Assembly (NCBI RefSeq): GCF_002072105.2
Contig: NZ_MTBC01000006.1
Location: 124,001 to 188,000, forward strand
Origin: Croceivirga radicis
Lineage (GTDB): Bacteria > Bacteroidota > Bacteroidia > Flavobacteriales > Flavobacteriaceae
Length of the DNA stretch: 64,000 bases
Reading direction: 5' to 3'
Under the pieces are notes generated by a model. The model was not told where the DNA came from and searched no databases. It saw only the letters and a program-made list of their open reading frames with translations. The translations under genes were made by a program, and so were the position numbers. Below, in pieces: positions 34,501-43,407 of the stretch; position 1 is the first letter of the stretch, and the number at the start of each line of letters is the position of its first letter.

Positions 34501-37500
34501 ATGTTCTATGATGCAGAATTGTTTAACCAGAACATCAATAGTTGGGATGTATCGTCTGTTACAGATATGAGCCAAATGTTCTACGACGCAACAGCATTTG
34601 ACCAACCACTGAATAATTGGAATGTTGGTGCTGTTACCACCATGAACTCCATGTTTTCTAGAGCAGAGGCTTTTAATCAAAATATTGATAGCTGGAACGT
34701 AACTAACGTAACCAACATGAGCAACATGTTTAACTATGCCATCTCTTACAACCAACCAATGAACAATTGGGATGTGAACTCTGTTGTAAACATGAGCGGT
34801 ATGTTTAGGAGCGCCCAAGTATTTAACCAACCCTTAGATAATTGGGATGTAAGTGCTGTTGCTAATATGAGCGCTATGTTTGAGCATGCCGAAGTATTTG
34901 ATCAACCCATCAATACTTGGAATGTAAGTTCGGTAACCCTAATGCCATCCATGTTCGATGCAGCTTTAGCTTTTAACCAACCTTTGAACAATTGGAACGT
35001 AGGGGTGGTCACCAATTTCAATTCCATGTTCAAAGAGGCCGAGGCTTTTAACCAACCCCTTAATACTTGGGATACCGGTGAGGCTCAAAATATGGCCGAA
35101 ATGTTCTATGGAGCAATTGTTTTTGACCAAGATATTTCTGCTTGGAACACTTCCTTTGTTACCACCCTGCAAGAAATGTTTAGAGAGGCAAGTGCCTTTA
35201 ATCAATCTTTAAACGCATGGAACGTGGCATCTGTAACTACTATGCGTGGCATGTTCCAAGAGGCTACTTCCTTCAATAGCTCCATAAACGATTGGAATGT
35301 TAGGGCGGTAACTACAATGCAAGATATGTTCAATGGTGCTAGTAGTTACAATCAAAGTTTAAACAATTGGCGGGTAAACGGGGTAACCAATATGGAGAGA
35401 ATGTTCTTTGGTGCTAGTGCGCTAGACCAATCTTTTGATCAATGGCTAATTGGTACCGTTTCTATGCGAGATATGTTTCATGATGCGACTTCGTTTAATC
35501 AATTTTTAGGGGATTGGGATGTAAGTAATGTAACCAACATGCAAGGCATGCTGGATGATACAGCTCTTTCAAGAGAAAATTATGACAACACCTTAATCGC
35601 ATGGTCAGAACAAATAGTAACTCCTGGTATTAACCTAGGAGCCAATACCCTACCGTATTGTGATGCGGTTGAAGAACGCCAATCTATGATAGACAATTTT
35701 GGGTGGACTTTTACTGGCGATGTACTTGATTGCCCCATCCCAGATTGTACCCAACTGGTTGCACCTTTGAATGGCGACACGGATGTTCCCGTTAATACTA
35801 ATATTACCTGGGAAGCGGTTCAATTTGCAAGAGAATACAAATTATTTGTTGGCACCTCACCAGGAGGAACAGATATCTTAAATAACGAAGTGGTCGTAAA
35901 TAACACCTCATTTGAATTCGCTGCGGATTTTAACCCCGGTGTTACCGTTTATGTTACCATTATTCCATCCAATGAAAATGGTGATGCGGTTGGGCCTTGT
36001 ACGGAAGAAAGTTTTACCGTTACAAACGACCCACCAACCGTTCCAGATTGCACCAACTTAACCTTACCGCTGAATAACGCTACCGATGTTCCTTTTGACA
36101 CAGATTTAAACTGGACTGTTGTTGGCAATGCAGATGGATACAGAATCAATGTAGGAACAACCCCCGGAGGTACAGATTTAGTTAACAATGAAGATGTAGG
36201 TAATGTAACCGAATATGATTTTTCTACGGATTTACCAGAAGACACTTTAATTTATGTTACTATTCTACCTTACAATGAAGAAGGCCTTGCCACTGGGTGT
36301 ATTGAAGAATCTTTTAGAACGGAATTTATTCCAGTTCCTCCATCATGTACTACAATTTCCAGTCCAACCAACGGAGCTGTAAATGTACCTATTGATACAG
36401 ATTTAAGCTGGAATGCCATTGCAGATGCAACTGGATACTTAGTTAGTGTAGGTATAACCTCTGGTGGAATAGAAGTAGTAAATAATATAGATGTTGGTAA
36501 TACCACCACCTATTCCTTTAGTTCAGACCTCCAAGCAAATAGGACGCATTTCGTTCGTATTATTCCTTACAACGCTATAGGAGATGCAACTGGTTGTATC
36601 GAAGAATCATTTACAACAGGAGCAGGGACTTTATCAGACCCACCAAACTGTACGTCAATGAGCAATCCATTAAATGCTGCAACAGACGTAGCTATAGGAA
36701 CCAATATTAGTTGGAATGCATCAGCCAATGCTGATGGGTACTATTTAACCGTGGGAACCATCGCTGGTGGTAATGATATCTTGAATGCTGAAGATGTTAC
36801 GGGGACTACTTTTGACTTGCCTTCCGATTTGCCAGAAAACACTCAAATTTTCGTGACGCTAGTTCCTTACAATTCTTTTGGAAGTGCTACTGGATGTACC
36901 GAAGAATCGTTTACTACCGAGACCTTACCAACCGTACCTAGTTGTACCAATTTGAATACGCCTTTGAACGGTGCTACAGATGTTTCAATCACTACCGATT
37001 TAAGTTGGAATGCTATTGCTAATGCAGACGGGTACTACTTAACTGTAGGTACAACTACTGGTGGCAACGATATATTGAATGCCGAAGATGTTGCAGGAAC
37101 TACCTTTGACCTACCAGCCAATTTACCGGAAAACACTCAAATTTTCGTGACACTAGTTCCTTACAATGCTGTAGGAAGTGCTACCGGATGTACCGAAGAA
37201 TCGTTTACTACCGAGACCTTACCAACCGTACCTAGTTGTACCAATTTGAGCATGCCTTTGAACGGTGCTACCGATGTTTCGATCACTACCGATTTAACTT
37301 GGAACGCAGTTGCCAATGCAGATGGGTACTATTTGACCGTGGGAAACACCGCTGGTGCTAGCGATATCTTGGACGCCGAAGATGTTACAGGAACTACATT
37401 TGATTTACCTGCCGATTTACCGGAGAACACACAAATATTCGTAACTGTTGTTCCGTACAACGGTGTTGGTAATGCAACAGGCTGTACCGAAGAATCGTTT

Positions 37501-38709
37501 ACTACCGAGACCATGGCTACTGTTCCAAATTGTACTAGTTTAAGTGCACCGCTTAATGCTGCTACAGGTGTCTCCGTTTCTACCGATTTAAGTTGGAACC
37601 CTATTGCTAACGCTGATGGCTATTACTTGACCGTAGGTACTACAGCTGGCGGCAATGATATCTTGGATGCCGAGGATGTTACCGGTACTACTTTTGATTT
37701 GCCTACCGATTTACCAGAGAACACACAAATATTCGTAACTGTTGTTCCGTACAACGGAGTGGGTAACGCAACAAGCTGTACCGAAGAATCCTTTACCTCC
37801 GAGACCTTGGCTACTGTTCCAAATTGTACTAGTTTAAGTGCACCACTTAATGCTGCTACAGGTGTCTCCGTTGCTACCGATTTAAGTTGGAACGCAGTTG
37901 CCAATGCCGATGGCTACTATTTAACCGTAGGTACCACAGCTGGTGCTAGCGATATCTTGGACGCCGAGGATGTTACCGGTACTACATTTGATTTGCCTGC
38001 CGATTTACCGGAGAACACACAAATATTCGTAACGCTAGTTCCGTACAACGGAGTGGGTAACACAACAGGTTGTACCGAAGAATCGTTTACTACCGAAACG
38101 GTCGCTACCATACCAAGCTGTACCAGCTTGACAGCTCCTTTGAACGGGGCAACATCAGTTTCCATTTCAACCGATTTAAGATGGAACGCCATTGACAATG
38201 CAGATGGCTACTATTTGACCGTAGGAACCACCGCTGGAGGTGATGAAATAGTACCAAGAACCGACCTTGGTATCTTGACCAATTATTCCTTTACGGCCGA
38301 CTTACCATATGGACAGGAGCTATTTGTTAGCATAATCCCTTATAATGCCTTAGGGGATGCTGAAAATTGCAGCATAGAATCATTCGTAACGGAAGAAGAG
38401 CCAGAGGAGGAAAAAGTTGCTTCTAAATATGGCTTTTCACCAGATGGCGACGGAGTTAACGAATTCTGGGAAATTAACGGTATAGAAGCCTATCCGGAAA
38501 ACACCGTATACATCTATAACAGATGGGGGGACTTGGTCTTTAAAATAGAGGGCTATAACAATGCGGACAAAGTATTCAGCGGGCAGGCGAACCAACTTAT
38601 GGGATTGGGCGCGGACCAACTACCGGAGGGAACCTATTTCTTCACGATAATCTTACCTGAAAATCATAACCTACAAACAACCAAAGGCTTTGTTGTCTTA
38701 AAAAGATAA
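31573..38709 (+). CDS. Giant T9SS-secreted BspA-type leucine-rich repeat protein with Fn3-like repeats
   Basis: The 2378-aa protein has a signal peptide (to about residue 20), a PKD-like domain (about 30-95, VDWGDG), about 16 BspA/DUF285-type 25-residue repeats (about 124-528, consensus FNQPLDNWDVSNVTNMSxMF), one Fn3-like unit (about 590-689), a second PKD-like domain (about 698-783), about 21 further BspA-type repeats (about 806-1330), nine Fn3-like units (about 1392-2274) and a C-terminal T9SS type B gliding-motility-associated domain (about 2285-2378, SPDGDGVNEFW ... YIYNRWGDLVF). It should be exported by T9SS and held at the cell surface. BspA-type repeats bind host or matrix proteins in other species. 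The partner PorP/SprF gene follows 3 nt later. Confidence 0.93.
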   Translation: MFKKLLFSCIFLLVVNVHGQSFRSIWNTNNTESGSSANNEVTIPTNPAFTTYNYDVDWGDGNIDTGVTGNITHTYATAGTYTIEISGTFPSIYFNDENASDKLKIIEILAWGNIQWQTMENAFYGCENLNFDAIDSPDLSQVTTLQNMFNGCEAFNGIVNNWDVSTITNISGMFQECTIFNRPLDLWNTANITDMSYTFHRARAFNEPLDNWNVAAVTDMEFFLSEASSFNQNINNWNISNLTNLIGTFRYTGNFNQPLDNWDVSNITDLTGTFQGSAFNRPINNWNVSNVVTMEATFRESQFNQPLNLWDVSTVTNMSQMFHRNRSFDQPINNWNVSNVTDMSEMFDGWIWGAVFNQPLDNWDVSNVTDMEYMFRDNSAFNQDISMWNVSGVTNMRGMFEENPAFNQNIDNWDVSNVTNMSQMFNEATAFNQPLNSWNIGSVTAIEGMFFDATAFNQPLDNWDVSGITSFRDMFRLATDFNQDISTWNVSNVTQFTAMFLNASSFDQNLANWNIANATQMSNMLSNSGISQENYDNTLIGWAGQAVQNGVSLGANGLQYCDALNQRQGLIDTNGWTITGDNVNCSYVLCTEITMPAAGDTMTPANSDIRWNPAPNADGYRITLEIERGGNRNYASLNGNTLNNYDVGNVVGLSFSNEFQAGDTVYVTVVPYNTEGPATGCQELSFTVVESWVNSPDAFKLTYDTSITESGSTPANQLKIEANTGYPGYLTYNYSIDWGDGQYNNNVTGEITHTYLTPGVYTVAIIGDFPAPYHYVSNSDHIKLISIDQWGTQVWQSMNYAFYGCENMEYNATDVPNLSQVEIASNMFSGCYLFDGAIDNWDVSNITNMQSMFISARIFNQPLNSWDTSNVTNMYGMFGAAQLFNQPLDNWDVSQVTNMNFMFAQTQDFNQDLSSWDTGSVTNMGRMFQSSQAFDQPINSWNVSQVTDMSEMFQRAEVFNQPLNNWNTGNVIDMSAMFYDAELFNQNINSWDVSSVTDMSQMFYDATAFDQPLNNWNVGAVTTMNSMFSRAEAFNQNIDSWNVTNVTNMSNMFNYAISYNQPMNNWDVNSVVNMSGMFRSAQVFNQPLDNWDVSAVANMSAMFEHAEVFDQPINTWNVSSVTLMPSMFDAALAFNQPLNNWNVGVVTNFNSMFKEAEAFNQPLNTWDTGEAQNMAEMFYGAIVFDQDISAWNTSFVTTLQEMFREASAFNQSLNAWNVASVTTMRGMFQEATSFNSSINDWNVRAVTTMQDMFNGASSYNQSLNNWRVNGVTNMERMFFGASALDQSFDQWLIGTVSMRDMFHDATSFNQFLGDWDVSNVTNMQGMLDDTALSRENYDNTLIAWSEQIVTPGINLGANTLPYCDAVEERQSMIDNFGWTFTGDVLDCPIPDCTQLVAPLNGDTDVPVNTNITWEAVQFAREYKLFVGTSPGGTDILNNEVVVNNTSFEFAADFNPGVTVYVTIIPSNENGDAVGPCTEESFTVTNDPPTVPDCTNLTLPLNNATDVPFDTDLNWTVVGNADGYRINVGTTPGGTDLVNNEDVGNVTEYDFSTDLPEDTLIYVTILPYNEEGLATGCIEESFRTEFIPVPPSCTTISSPTNGAVNVPIDTDLSWNAIADATGYLVSVGITSGGIEVVNNIDVGNTTTYSFSSDLQANRTHFVRIIPYNAIGDATGCIEESFTTGAGTLSDPPNCTSMSNPLNAATDVAIGTNISWNASANADGYYLTVGTIAGGNDILNAEDVTGTTFDLPSDLPENTQIFVTLVPYNSFGSATGCTEESFTTETLPTVPSCTNLNTPLNGATDVSITTDLSWNAIANADGYYLTVGTTTGGNDILNAEDVAGTTFDLPANLPENTQIFVTLVPYNAVGSATGCTEESFTTETLPTVPSCTNLSMPLNGATDVSITTDLTWNAVANADGYYLTVGNTAGASDILDAEDVTGTTFDLPADLPENTQIFVTVVPYNGVGNATGCTEESFTTETMATVPNCTSLSAPLNAATGVSVSTDLSWNPIANADGYYLTVGTTAGGNDILDAEDVTGTTFDLPTDLPENTQIFVTVVPYNGVGNATSCTEESFTSETLATVPNCTSLSAPLNAATGVSVATDLSWNAVANADGYYLTVGTTAGASDILDAEDVTGTTFDLPADLPENTQIFVTLVPYNGVGNTTGCTEESFTTETVATIPSCTSLTAPLNGATSVSISTDLRWNAIDNADGYYLTVGTTAGGDEIVPRTDLGILTNYSFTADLPYGQELFVSIIPYNALGDAENCSIESFVTEEEPEEEKVASKYGFSPDGDGVNEFWEINGIEAYPENTVYIYNRWGDLVFKIEGYNNADKVFSGQANQLMGLGADQLPEGTYFFTIILPENHNLQTTKGFVVLKR
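32035..33154 (+). repeat. BspA-type leucine-rich repeat block 1 (about 16 units of 75 bp)
   Basis: Units of usually 25 codons, with the pattern FNQPLDNWDVSNVTxM followed by xxMF. One unit is 28 codons long (an insertion around GWIWGA near 32620) and two are 24. DNA identity between units is moderate, protein identity higher. Confidence 0.85.
34072..35562 (+). repeat. BspA-type leucine-rich repeat block 2 (about 21 units of 75 bp)
   Basis: The same 25-codon unit as block 1, with one 24-codon unit near the end (SMRDMF). Both blocks are followed by a homologous closing segment (ENYDNTLIxW ... LGAN ... YCDA ... GWTxTGD), so the block, its preceding PKD-like domain and this segment were duplicated together. 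Confidence 0.85.
36643..38112 (+). repeat. Five tandem Fn3-like repeats with an exact 294-bp period
   Basis: Units begin at 36643, 36937, 37231, 37525 and 37819, each 294 bp (98 codons), and a sixth diverging unit starts at 38113. Stretches of tens of bases are identical between neighbouring units, for example around GATGGCTACTA and the downstream GAAGAATCGTTTAC segments. This indicates recent expansion or gene conversion. Confidence 0.9.
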
Positions 38710-38712
38710 GCT

Positions 38713-39636
38713 ATGAACCAAATAAAAAAACTACTTTACCTAGGTCTTTTAATGGCAGGAACACATTTTTCCTTTTGCCAACAAACACCCGTATTCGCAG
38801 AATATAATGTAAATCCGTTCTTGATCAACCCCGCGTATTCCGGCTCCTTTAATGGTACAGAGGCGGTATTGAGCAATTCTGGATTTGGAAGTGAAATACA
38901 AAACACGCCCAAGAACCTAAGCTTTAGCTTTACTGCGCCTTTACAACAAGGGAAAATGGGACTGGGTGCGGCCGTAATTTCAGACGAAATAGGCGTTACA
39001 AAGGCTACGCAAGGTTTTGCTGCATTTTCATACAAACTATTTTTTGATTGGAAGAAGAACAGGCCTTATTGGCAGGTCTTTGAACGAACTGTGCTCTCTT
39101 TTGGCGTAACGGCAGGTGTACTTAGTTATAATGAAGACCTGCTGAGTCTACAAATTCAGAACGATGCCAATTTCTCCGAAAACATAAACGAGACTTTGCC
39201 AATGGCTGGATTAGGCTTTCTATTTGGGCATGAAAATTTTTTTGCAGGTATTTCCGCACCAAATATTTTGGGGGATACTTTTGCCAATTCCCAAAATTTA
39301 AACCTAACGCGGCCTATCTATGGCTATTTAGGTTATCATTTCATCACGAACAAATACGACCCAACCTACATAATGAAACCAAGTGTTTTACTTAAACACG
39401 AAGCAGGGGCTCCCTTTCAGGTAGATGCGAATATATCCGTAAGCTATAAAAATGTATTAGAAGTAGGTGCTGGCTTTAGAAGTAGCAGTAGCTTAAATTT
39501 ATTCGCCGGTCTGTATGCCTTTAAAAACTTTAGGGTATTGTATAATTACTCTAGCGCCAACGCAAATTCACCCTTGGGGAATTTTCATGGTATCGTATTA
39601 AATTATAGAGGTGGCAGGGGTTTTGCGTTTAATTGA
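38713..39636 (+). CDS. Type IX secretion system membrane protein, PorP/SprF family
   Basis: The 307-aa outer-membrane barrel has a signal peptide (to about residue 22) and the family opening QQTPVFAEYNVNPFLINPAYSG. Alternating strands extend to the C-terminus (IVLNYRGGRGFAFN). PorP/SprF proteins partner with T9SS cargo carrying type B C-terminal domains and are typically encoded next to it, as SprF follows sprB in Flavobacterium johnsoniae. Here it follows the giant adhesin by 3 nt, so it is its likely dedicated export or attachment partner. Its last 34 nt overlap the convergent YihY gene. Confidence 0.93.
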   Translation: MNQIKKLLYLGLLMAGTHFSFCQQTPVFAEYNVNPFLINPAYSGSFNGTEAVLSNSGFGSEIQNTPKNLSFSFTAPLQQGKMGLGAAVISDEIGVTKATQGFAAFSYKLFFDWKKNRPYWQVFERTVLSFGVTAGVLSYNEDLLSLQIQNDANFSENINETLPMAGLGFLFGHENFFAGISAPNILGDTFANSQNLNLTRPIYGYLGYHFITNKYDPTYIMKPSVLLKHEAGAPFQVDANISVSYKNVLEVGAGFRSSSSLNLFAGLYAFKNFRVLYNYSSANANSPLGNFHGIVLNYRGGRGFAFN

Positions 39637-40541
39637 TCTAAACTAGAATCAGTTAGGTATTTATCTTGAAATACCTTGGTGAAATTGGCTCCAAAAAAAA
39701 CGATTAAACTAGAATAAGAGACCCAAAGCATTACCAATATAACAGAGCCTGCTGTTCCGTAGGTAGAACTGGGCTCTGCTTCGCTAAAATAAAATGCCAG
39801 CACGTATTTACCTACTAGAAATAAAATTGCAGTTAAAATGGCTCCCCTACTTACAGCTTTCCAAGGAACTACCGTACTGGGAAGGTATTTGAACATAGCC
39901 GCGAACAAGAGTGATATAAATACAAAGGAGAACAAGAAATCTACAACCATGGCCCACCTTAGGTCTACTATGCTAAACAAAGCAGATAATTGTTCTGAAA
40001 ATACGGATAACAAAGAGGTTAATATAAAGCTAATCAACAATAGAAAACCAAGAATTAATATAAAACCCAAACCTTTGACCCTACCAATGAACATGGCAAT
40101 TATGCCATTGGCATAATTGGTCTTGGCGTTCCAAATTTCATTAAGGGAGTTTTGTAATTGATAAAAGACTCCGGTGGCACCATATAGCAAAATACCCACA
40201 CCCAATATGGTGGTGGTCAAAGAAGTATTTTCATTACCCTTATTGGCGATCATATTTTGAATGGCCATTGCGGTGTCTGGACCCAAGGCACTTGCAATTT
40301 CTCCAAATAATTTACCATGGACCAAGTCTTTTTCCCAAACGGAACCTACTAAATTAAGTACCATGATCAAAAATGCCGGTAAGGACAAAATAGCATAATA
40401 GGCGGTAACCGCACTAAGCTTAAATGGGTCTTTATCTATCCAAGAAAAATAGGTTTCCTTAAGCAAGAACGGCAGGTGTTTCCAGCTAAAACGAACGTTT
40501 TTCTCTGGAGATTCAAATAGTATATTCAACCACTTCTTCAC
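39603..40541 (-). CDS. YihY/BrkB family inner-membrane protein
   Basis: The 312-aa protein has about six membrane segments and the family motifs DPFKLSAVTAYYAILSLPAFL and LYGATGVFYQLQNSLNEIW near residue 130, with SSTYGTAGSVILVMLWVSYSS near 260. The function of YihY is not established; older annotations as ribonuclease BN are incorrect. Its 3' end overlaps the porP stop by 34 nt on the opposite strand. (Motifs longer than a few residues are quoted in parts.). Confidence 0.9.
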   Translation of the reverse strand: MKKWLNILFESPEKNVRFSWKHLPFLLKETYFSWIDKDPFKLSAVTAYYAILSLPAFLIMVLNLVGSVWEKDLVHGKLFGEIASALGPDTAMAIQNMIANKGNENTSLTTTILGVGILLYGATGVFYQLQNSLNEIWNAKTNYANGIIAMFIGRVKGLGFILILGFLLLISFILTSLLSVFSEQLSALFSIVDLRWAMVVDFLFSFVFISLLFAAMFKYLPSTVVPWKAVSRGAILTAILFLVGKYVLAFYFSEAEPSSTYGTAGSVILVMLWVSYSSLIVFFGANFTKVFQDKYLTDSSLDQLNAKPLPPL

Positions 40542-40609
40542 ACAAAGAAAGGTACTATATTAACCTAATTAAAGTGAGCGCAAAACCATAAAAGACGACT
40601 TCAATTCAT

Positions 40610-40633
40610 AAAAAAACCGACGTGTAAGTCGGT
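40610..40633 (-). terminator. Intrinsic terminator of the pseudouridine synthase gene
   Basis: On the minus strand, ACCGAC (40633-40628), loop TTACAC, GTCGGT (40621-40616) followed by a T-run (40615-40610). It sits 8 nt past the stop at 40642 of the pseudouridine synthase gene. Confidence 0.8.
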
Positions 40634-40641
40634 CTTTATGT

Positions 40642-41484
40642 TTATCGTATCATTCCAAGATTAATCACCTCTTGTTCTGTTAAAAAGCGCCAATGTCCTC
40701 TTGGCAAATCTTTTTTGGTAAGCCCAGCAAACACCACACGGTCTAGCTTAACCACAGTATAACCAAGATGTTCAAATATGCGACGTACAATTCTATTCTT
40801 ACCAGAATGTATTTCAATACCCACTTCTTTTTTGGTTGCTCCTTGCACATAACTAACCTCATCTACCGTAATAGGCCCGTCTTCTAAGGTTAGTCCTTCC
40901 ATAATTTGCTGCAAATCTCTCATGGTTAGGGCCTTGTCCAAGTGCACATGGTATATTTTACGAACATTATGTTTTGGATGCGTTAGCTTCTTAGCCAGCT
41001 CACCATCATTGGTGAACAATAATAGACCGGTTGTATTTCTATCCAATCGGCCAACGGGGTATAATCTATTTTTAGACGCACTGGAAACCAATTCCATTAC
41101 CGTTCTTCTGCCCTTATCATCAGAGGTGGTGGTAATAAAGTTTTTTGGCTTGTTCAACAGCACGTATTCCTTTTTCTCTGGGTTTAATCTTCTTCCGTCA
41201 AACCGAACATCATCAGATTTCTTTACCTTATAACCAAGTTCTGTAACTGGTTTACCGTTTACCGTTACATTACCCGCCGTAATAAATGTATCTGCTTCTC
41301 TACGCGAGCAAATACCAGCATTGGCTATGTACTTGTTTAAACGAATTAAATCCGGGTTGCTATTTGTTTTTTTAGGAGCCGATTTAAATGGCTTTGAACC
41401 TCCCTTATTGAAAGGTTTCTTTTTAAAGTTGCCTCCTTTATTGTTAGAAGGTCTACGATTGCGTTCGTTGTCTGATTTTCTCAT
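40642..41484 (-). CDS. Pseudouridine synthase, RluB/RsuA family
   Basis: The 280-aa protein has a Lys/Asn/Gly-rich N-terminal tail of about 45 residues, an S4 RNA-binding domain (IRLNKYIANAGICSRREAD, about 47-95) and the RsuA-type catalytic region with LYPVGRLDRNTTGLLLFTNDG (catalytic Asp). HSGKNRIVRRIFEHLGY is the C-terminal family motif. The family isomerises uridine in 16S (RsuA) or 23S (RluB/RluE/RluF) rRNA; I cannot tell which. The basic tail is typical of Bacteroidota members. Confidence 0.92.
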   Translation of the reverse strand: MRKSDNERNRRPSNNKGGNFKKKPFNKGGSKPFKSAPKKTNSNPDLIRLNKYIANAGICSRREADTFITAGNVTVNGKPVTELGYKVKKSDDVRFDGRRLNPEKKEYVLLNKPKNFITTTSDDKGRRTVMELVSSASKNRLYPVGRLDRNTTGLLLFTNDGELAKKLTHPKHNVRKIYHVHLDKALTMRDLQQIMEGLTLEDGPITVDEVSYVQGATKKEVGIEIHSGKNRIVRRIFEHLGYTVVKLDRVVFAGLTKKDLPRGHWRFLTEQEVINLGMIR

Positions 41485-41562
41485 CAGTCTTTAAATTTTT
41501 TGCAAATGTAGTTGATAAAAGAAAGCAACTATTACTATTATCAATTATTTAGCTATTCTTTT

Positions 41563-42468
41563 CTAAATCACCCTATTTAAAACTAAATCCACATCTATCA
41601 ATAAAATACTAAAAACGCCTAGTACTATAATCAGCTTAAGTAGATTATGCATATAGACATACTGTTTTTTTGAAGTGCCTCTAAAGAGAAGTACTAATAC
41701 AGCCAAAATTAATCCAATACACAAATAAAAATAGAGATACATATAGCCCACTTTAAAATCATGTATTAATAAATAGGCCGGTATCATAGTAAACAATAAC
41801 AGACAACCAATTAATAATTTAGCTTTAGAAACTCCGTATACAACAGCAAATGTTTTATAGTTTTGGGCAATATCTCCTGCCAAGTTTTCCAAATCCTTTA
41901 TAATTTCCCTAGATAGAATGAGTAAGAATAAAAAGATAGCGTGAACAAATATTACAGGCTCGAAATTTTTGTAGTACACAAAAACGACGAAGAACGGAGA
42001 AATTGCCAAGGTGGCAGAAACTAAATTTCCTAGCAGTGGAATCCGTTTTAACTTGTGTGAGTAAATCCATATTCCAAAAATATATGCAGAAAAAAACACC
42101 ACTGCCTTAAACGATATATAACTTGCTGCAACTATGGACACAAAATTGAGAACAAAATAGGTGGTTAACTTAAACTTTTGACTCACCAAACGATCTAGCA
42201 TGCTTTTGGTAGGCTTGTTAATTAAATCCTTTTCCGCATCGTAGAAGTTGTTTATAATGTAACCCGCGGCAATGACCAAGGCAGATGCCGTTACAATTAA
42301 AAAGAGGTTAATATCTAAGACTACCTTTCTCAACGGCCAATCCGGAGCTAATATATAAATACTGGCCAAGTACTGTGCCAAGGTAATTATAAGCACATTA
42401 TACCCTCTTACAACAGAGAAGAGACTTAATAATTTAAATAAAAGAAGTTTGTTTTTTCGGCTTAGCAT
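41563..42468 (-). CDS. UbiA-family prenyltransferase (geranylgeranylglycerol-phosphate synthase type)
   Basis: The 301-aa integral-membrane enzyme has about nine hydrophobic segments and the two Asp-rich motifs of UbiA: NNFYDAEKDLINKP (NDxxDxxxD-like, about 68-81) and REIIKDLENLAGD (DxxxD, about 184-196). Relatives in Flavobacteriia are annotated as geranylgeranylglycerol-phosphate geranylgeranyltransferase. It lies 6 nt from the mevalonate kinase gene in an isoprenoid operon, which supports a prenyl-diphosphate substrate. The acceptor is uncertain. Confidence 0.88.
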   Translation of the reverse strand: MLSRKNKLLLFKLLSLFSVVRGYNVLIITLAQYLASIYILAPDWPLRKVVLDINLFLIVTASALVIAAGYIINNFYDAEKDLINKPTKSMLDRLVSQKFKLTTYFVLNFVSIVAASYISFKAVVFFSAYIFGIWIYSHKLKRIPLLGNLVSATLAISPFFVVFVYYKNFEPVIFVHAIFLFLLILSREIIKDLENLAGDIAQNYKTFAVVYGVSKAKLLIGCLLLFTMIPAYLLIHDFKVGYMYLYFYLCIGLILAVLVLLFRGTSKKQYVYMHNLLKLIIVLGVFSILLIDVDLVLNRVI

Positions 42469-42474
42469 AGTCTG

Positions 42475-43407
42475 CTAAAAGTTGTAGACTACTTCTAGTT
42501 TATGCCCTTTTAAAGCTTGTTTTGCCTTTTCTATATCTTCTGTAAAACCTAAGATATAGCCCCCACCTCCAGAACCACAAAGTTTTAAATAGTAATCGTT
42601 AGATTCAATTCCTTTTTGCCAAAGTTGATGAAATTGTTTTGGAATCATTGGTTTAAAATTATCCAAAACAACATGAGATAGTTGTTTTACGTGACCAAAT
42701 AGCCCTTTGATATCCCCATTTAGAAAATGCTCTACACAAGCATCTGTATGTTTTACAAATTTTTCTTTAATGATATTTCTGAAGCCCTCATTTTTCATTT
42801 GCTCCATGAATATTTGAACCATAGGAGCCGTTTCCCCTACCATTCCACTATCTAACAAGAAAACAGCACCTTTACCTTCTTTATTCTGAGTTGGTAAAAT
42901 AGTAGATTCTATATTATCCTTGGAGTTAATAAGAATAGGTAAACTCAAATAGCTATTTAACGGGTCCAATCCAGAGCTTTTACCATGAAAAAAGGATTCC
43001 ATTTTACCAAAAATGGTCTTTAATTTCAACAATTTTTCTCTTGTTAAATTCTCTAGAACCGTGATTTTATCTTGTGCATATTTGTCATAAATAGCGGCAA
43101 CCAAGGCACCACTACTACCAACACCATAGCCTTGCGGAATAGAACTATCAAAATACATACCGTTGGCAATGTCGTTTTTAAGTGTTTTTATATCAAACAA
43201 CACCAAATCTTCTGATTGTAAGTTTTCCAGATAATTGGCAAACCTATTTAAGCTTTCGTTAGACTGCTTTGCACTATCAGACAGGTTATTTGATGATTTT
43301 AAAGCACCCTTATAAAAATTATATGGTATAGAAAGTCCTTTAGAATCTTTGATAATTCCATACTCACCAAAGAGTAAAATTTTTGAATAAAATAATGGTC
43401 CCTTCAT
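42475..43407 (-). CDS. Mevalonate kinase (GHMP superfamily)
   Basis: The 310-aa GHMP kinase has LLFGEYGIIKDSKGLSIP near the N-terminus, the ATP loop IPQGYGVGSSGALVAAIYD (about 93-111) and the C-terminal LCGSGGGGYILGF. It phosphorylates mevalonate in the bacterial mevalonate pathway. It lies between the diphosphomevalonate decarboxylase and the UbiA gene. No phosphomevalonate kinase is in the window. Confidence 0.87.
   Translation of the reverse strand: MKGPLFYSKILLFGEYGIIKDSKGLSIPYNFYKGALKSSNNLSDSAKQSNESLNRFANYLENLQSEDLVLFDIKTLKNDIANGMYFDSSIPQGYGVGSSGALVAAIYDKYAQDKITVLENLTREKLLKLKTIFGKMESFFHGKSSGLDPLNSYLSLPILINSKDNIESTILPTQNKEGKGAVFLLDSGMVGETAPMVQIFMEQMKNEGFRNIIKEKFVKHTDACVEHFLNGDIKGLFGHVKQLSHVVLDNFKPMIPKQFHQLWQKGIESNDYYLKLCGSGGGGYILGFTEDIEKAKQALKGHKLEVVYNF

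Noticed and set aside
31573-35560. Regular short repeats that could look like a CRISPR array or satellite
   Set aside because: They are in frame, 75 bp long, and encode BspA-type repeats with variable DNA; there are no identical direct repeats with unique spacers.
32650-37904. Many minus-strand ORFs of 60-120 codons opposite the adhesin gene
   Set aside because: They mirror the repeats of the plus-strand gene, have repetitive composition and no start signals or families.
39603-40541. YihY as ribonuclease BN
   Set aside because: That annotation is a known historical error; the protein is an integral-membrane YihY/BrkB member.
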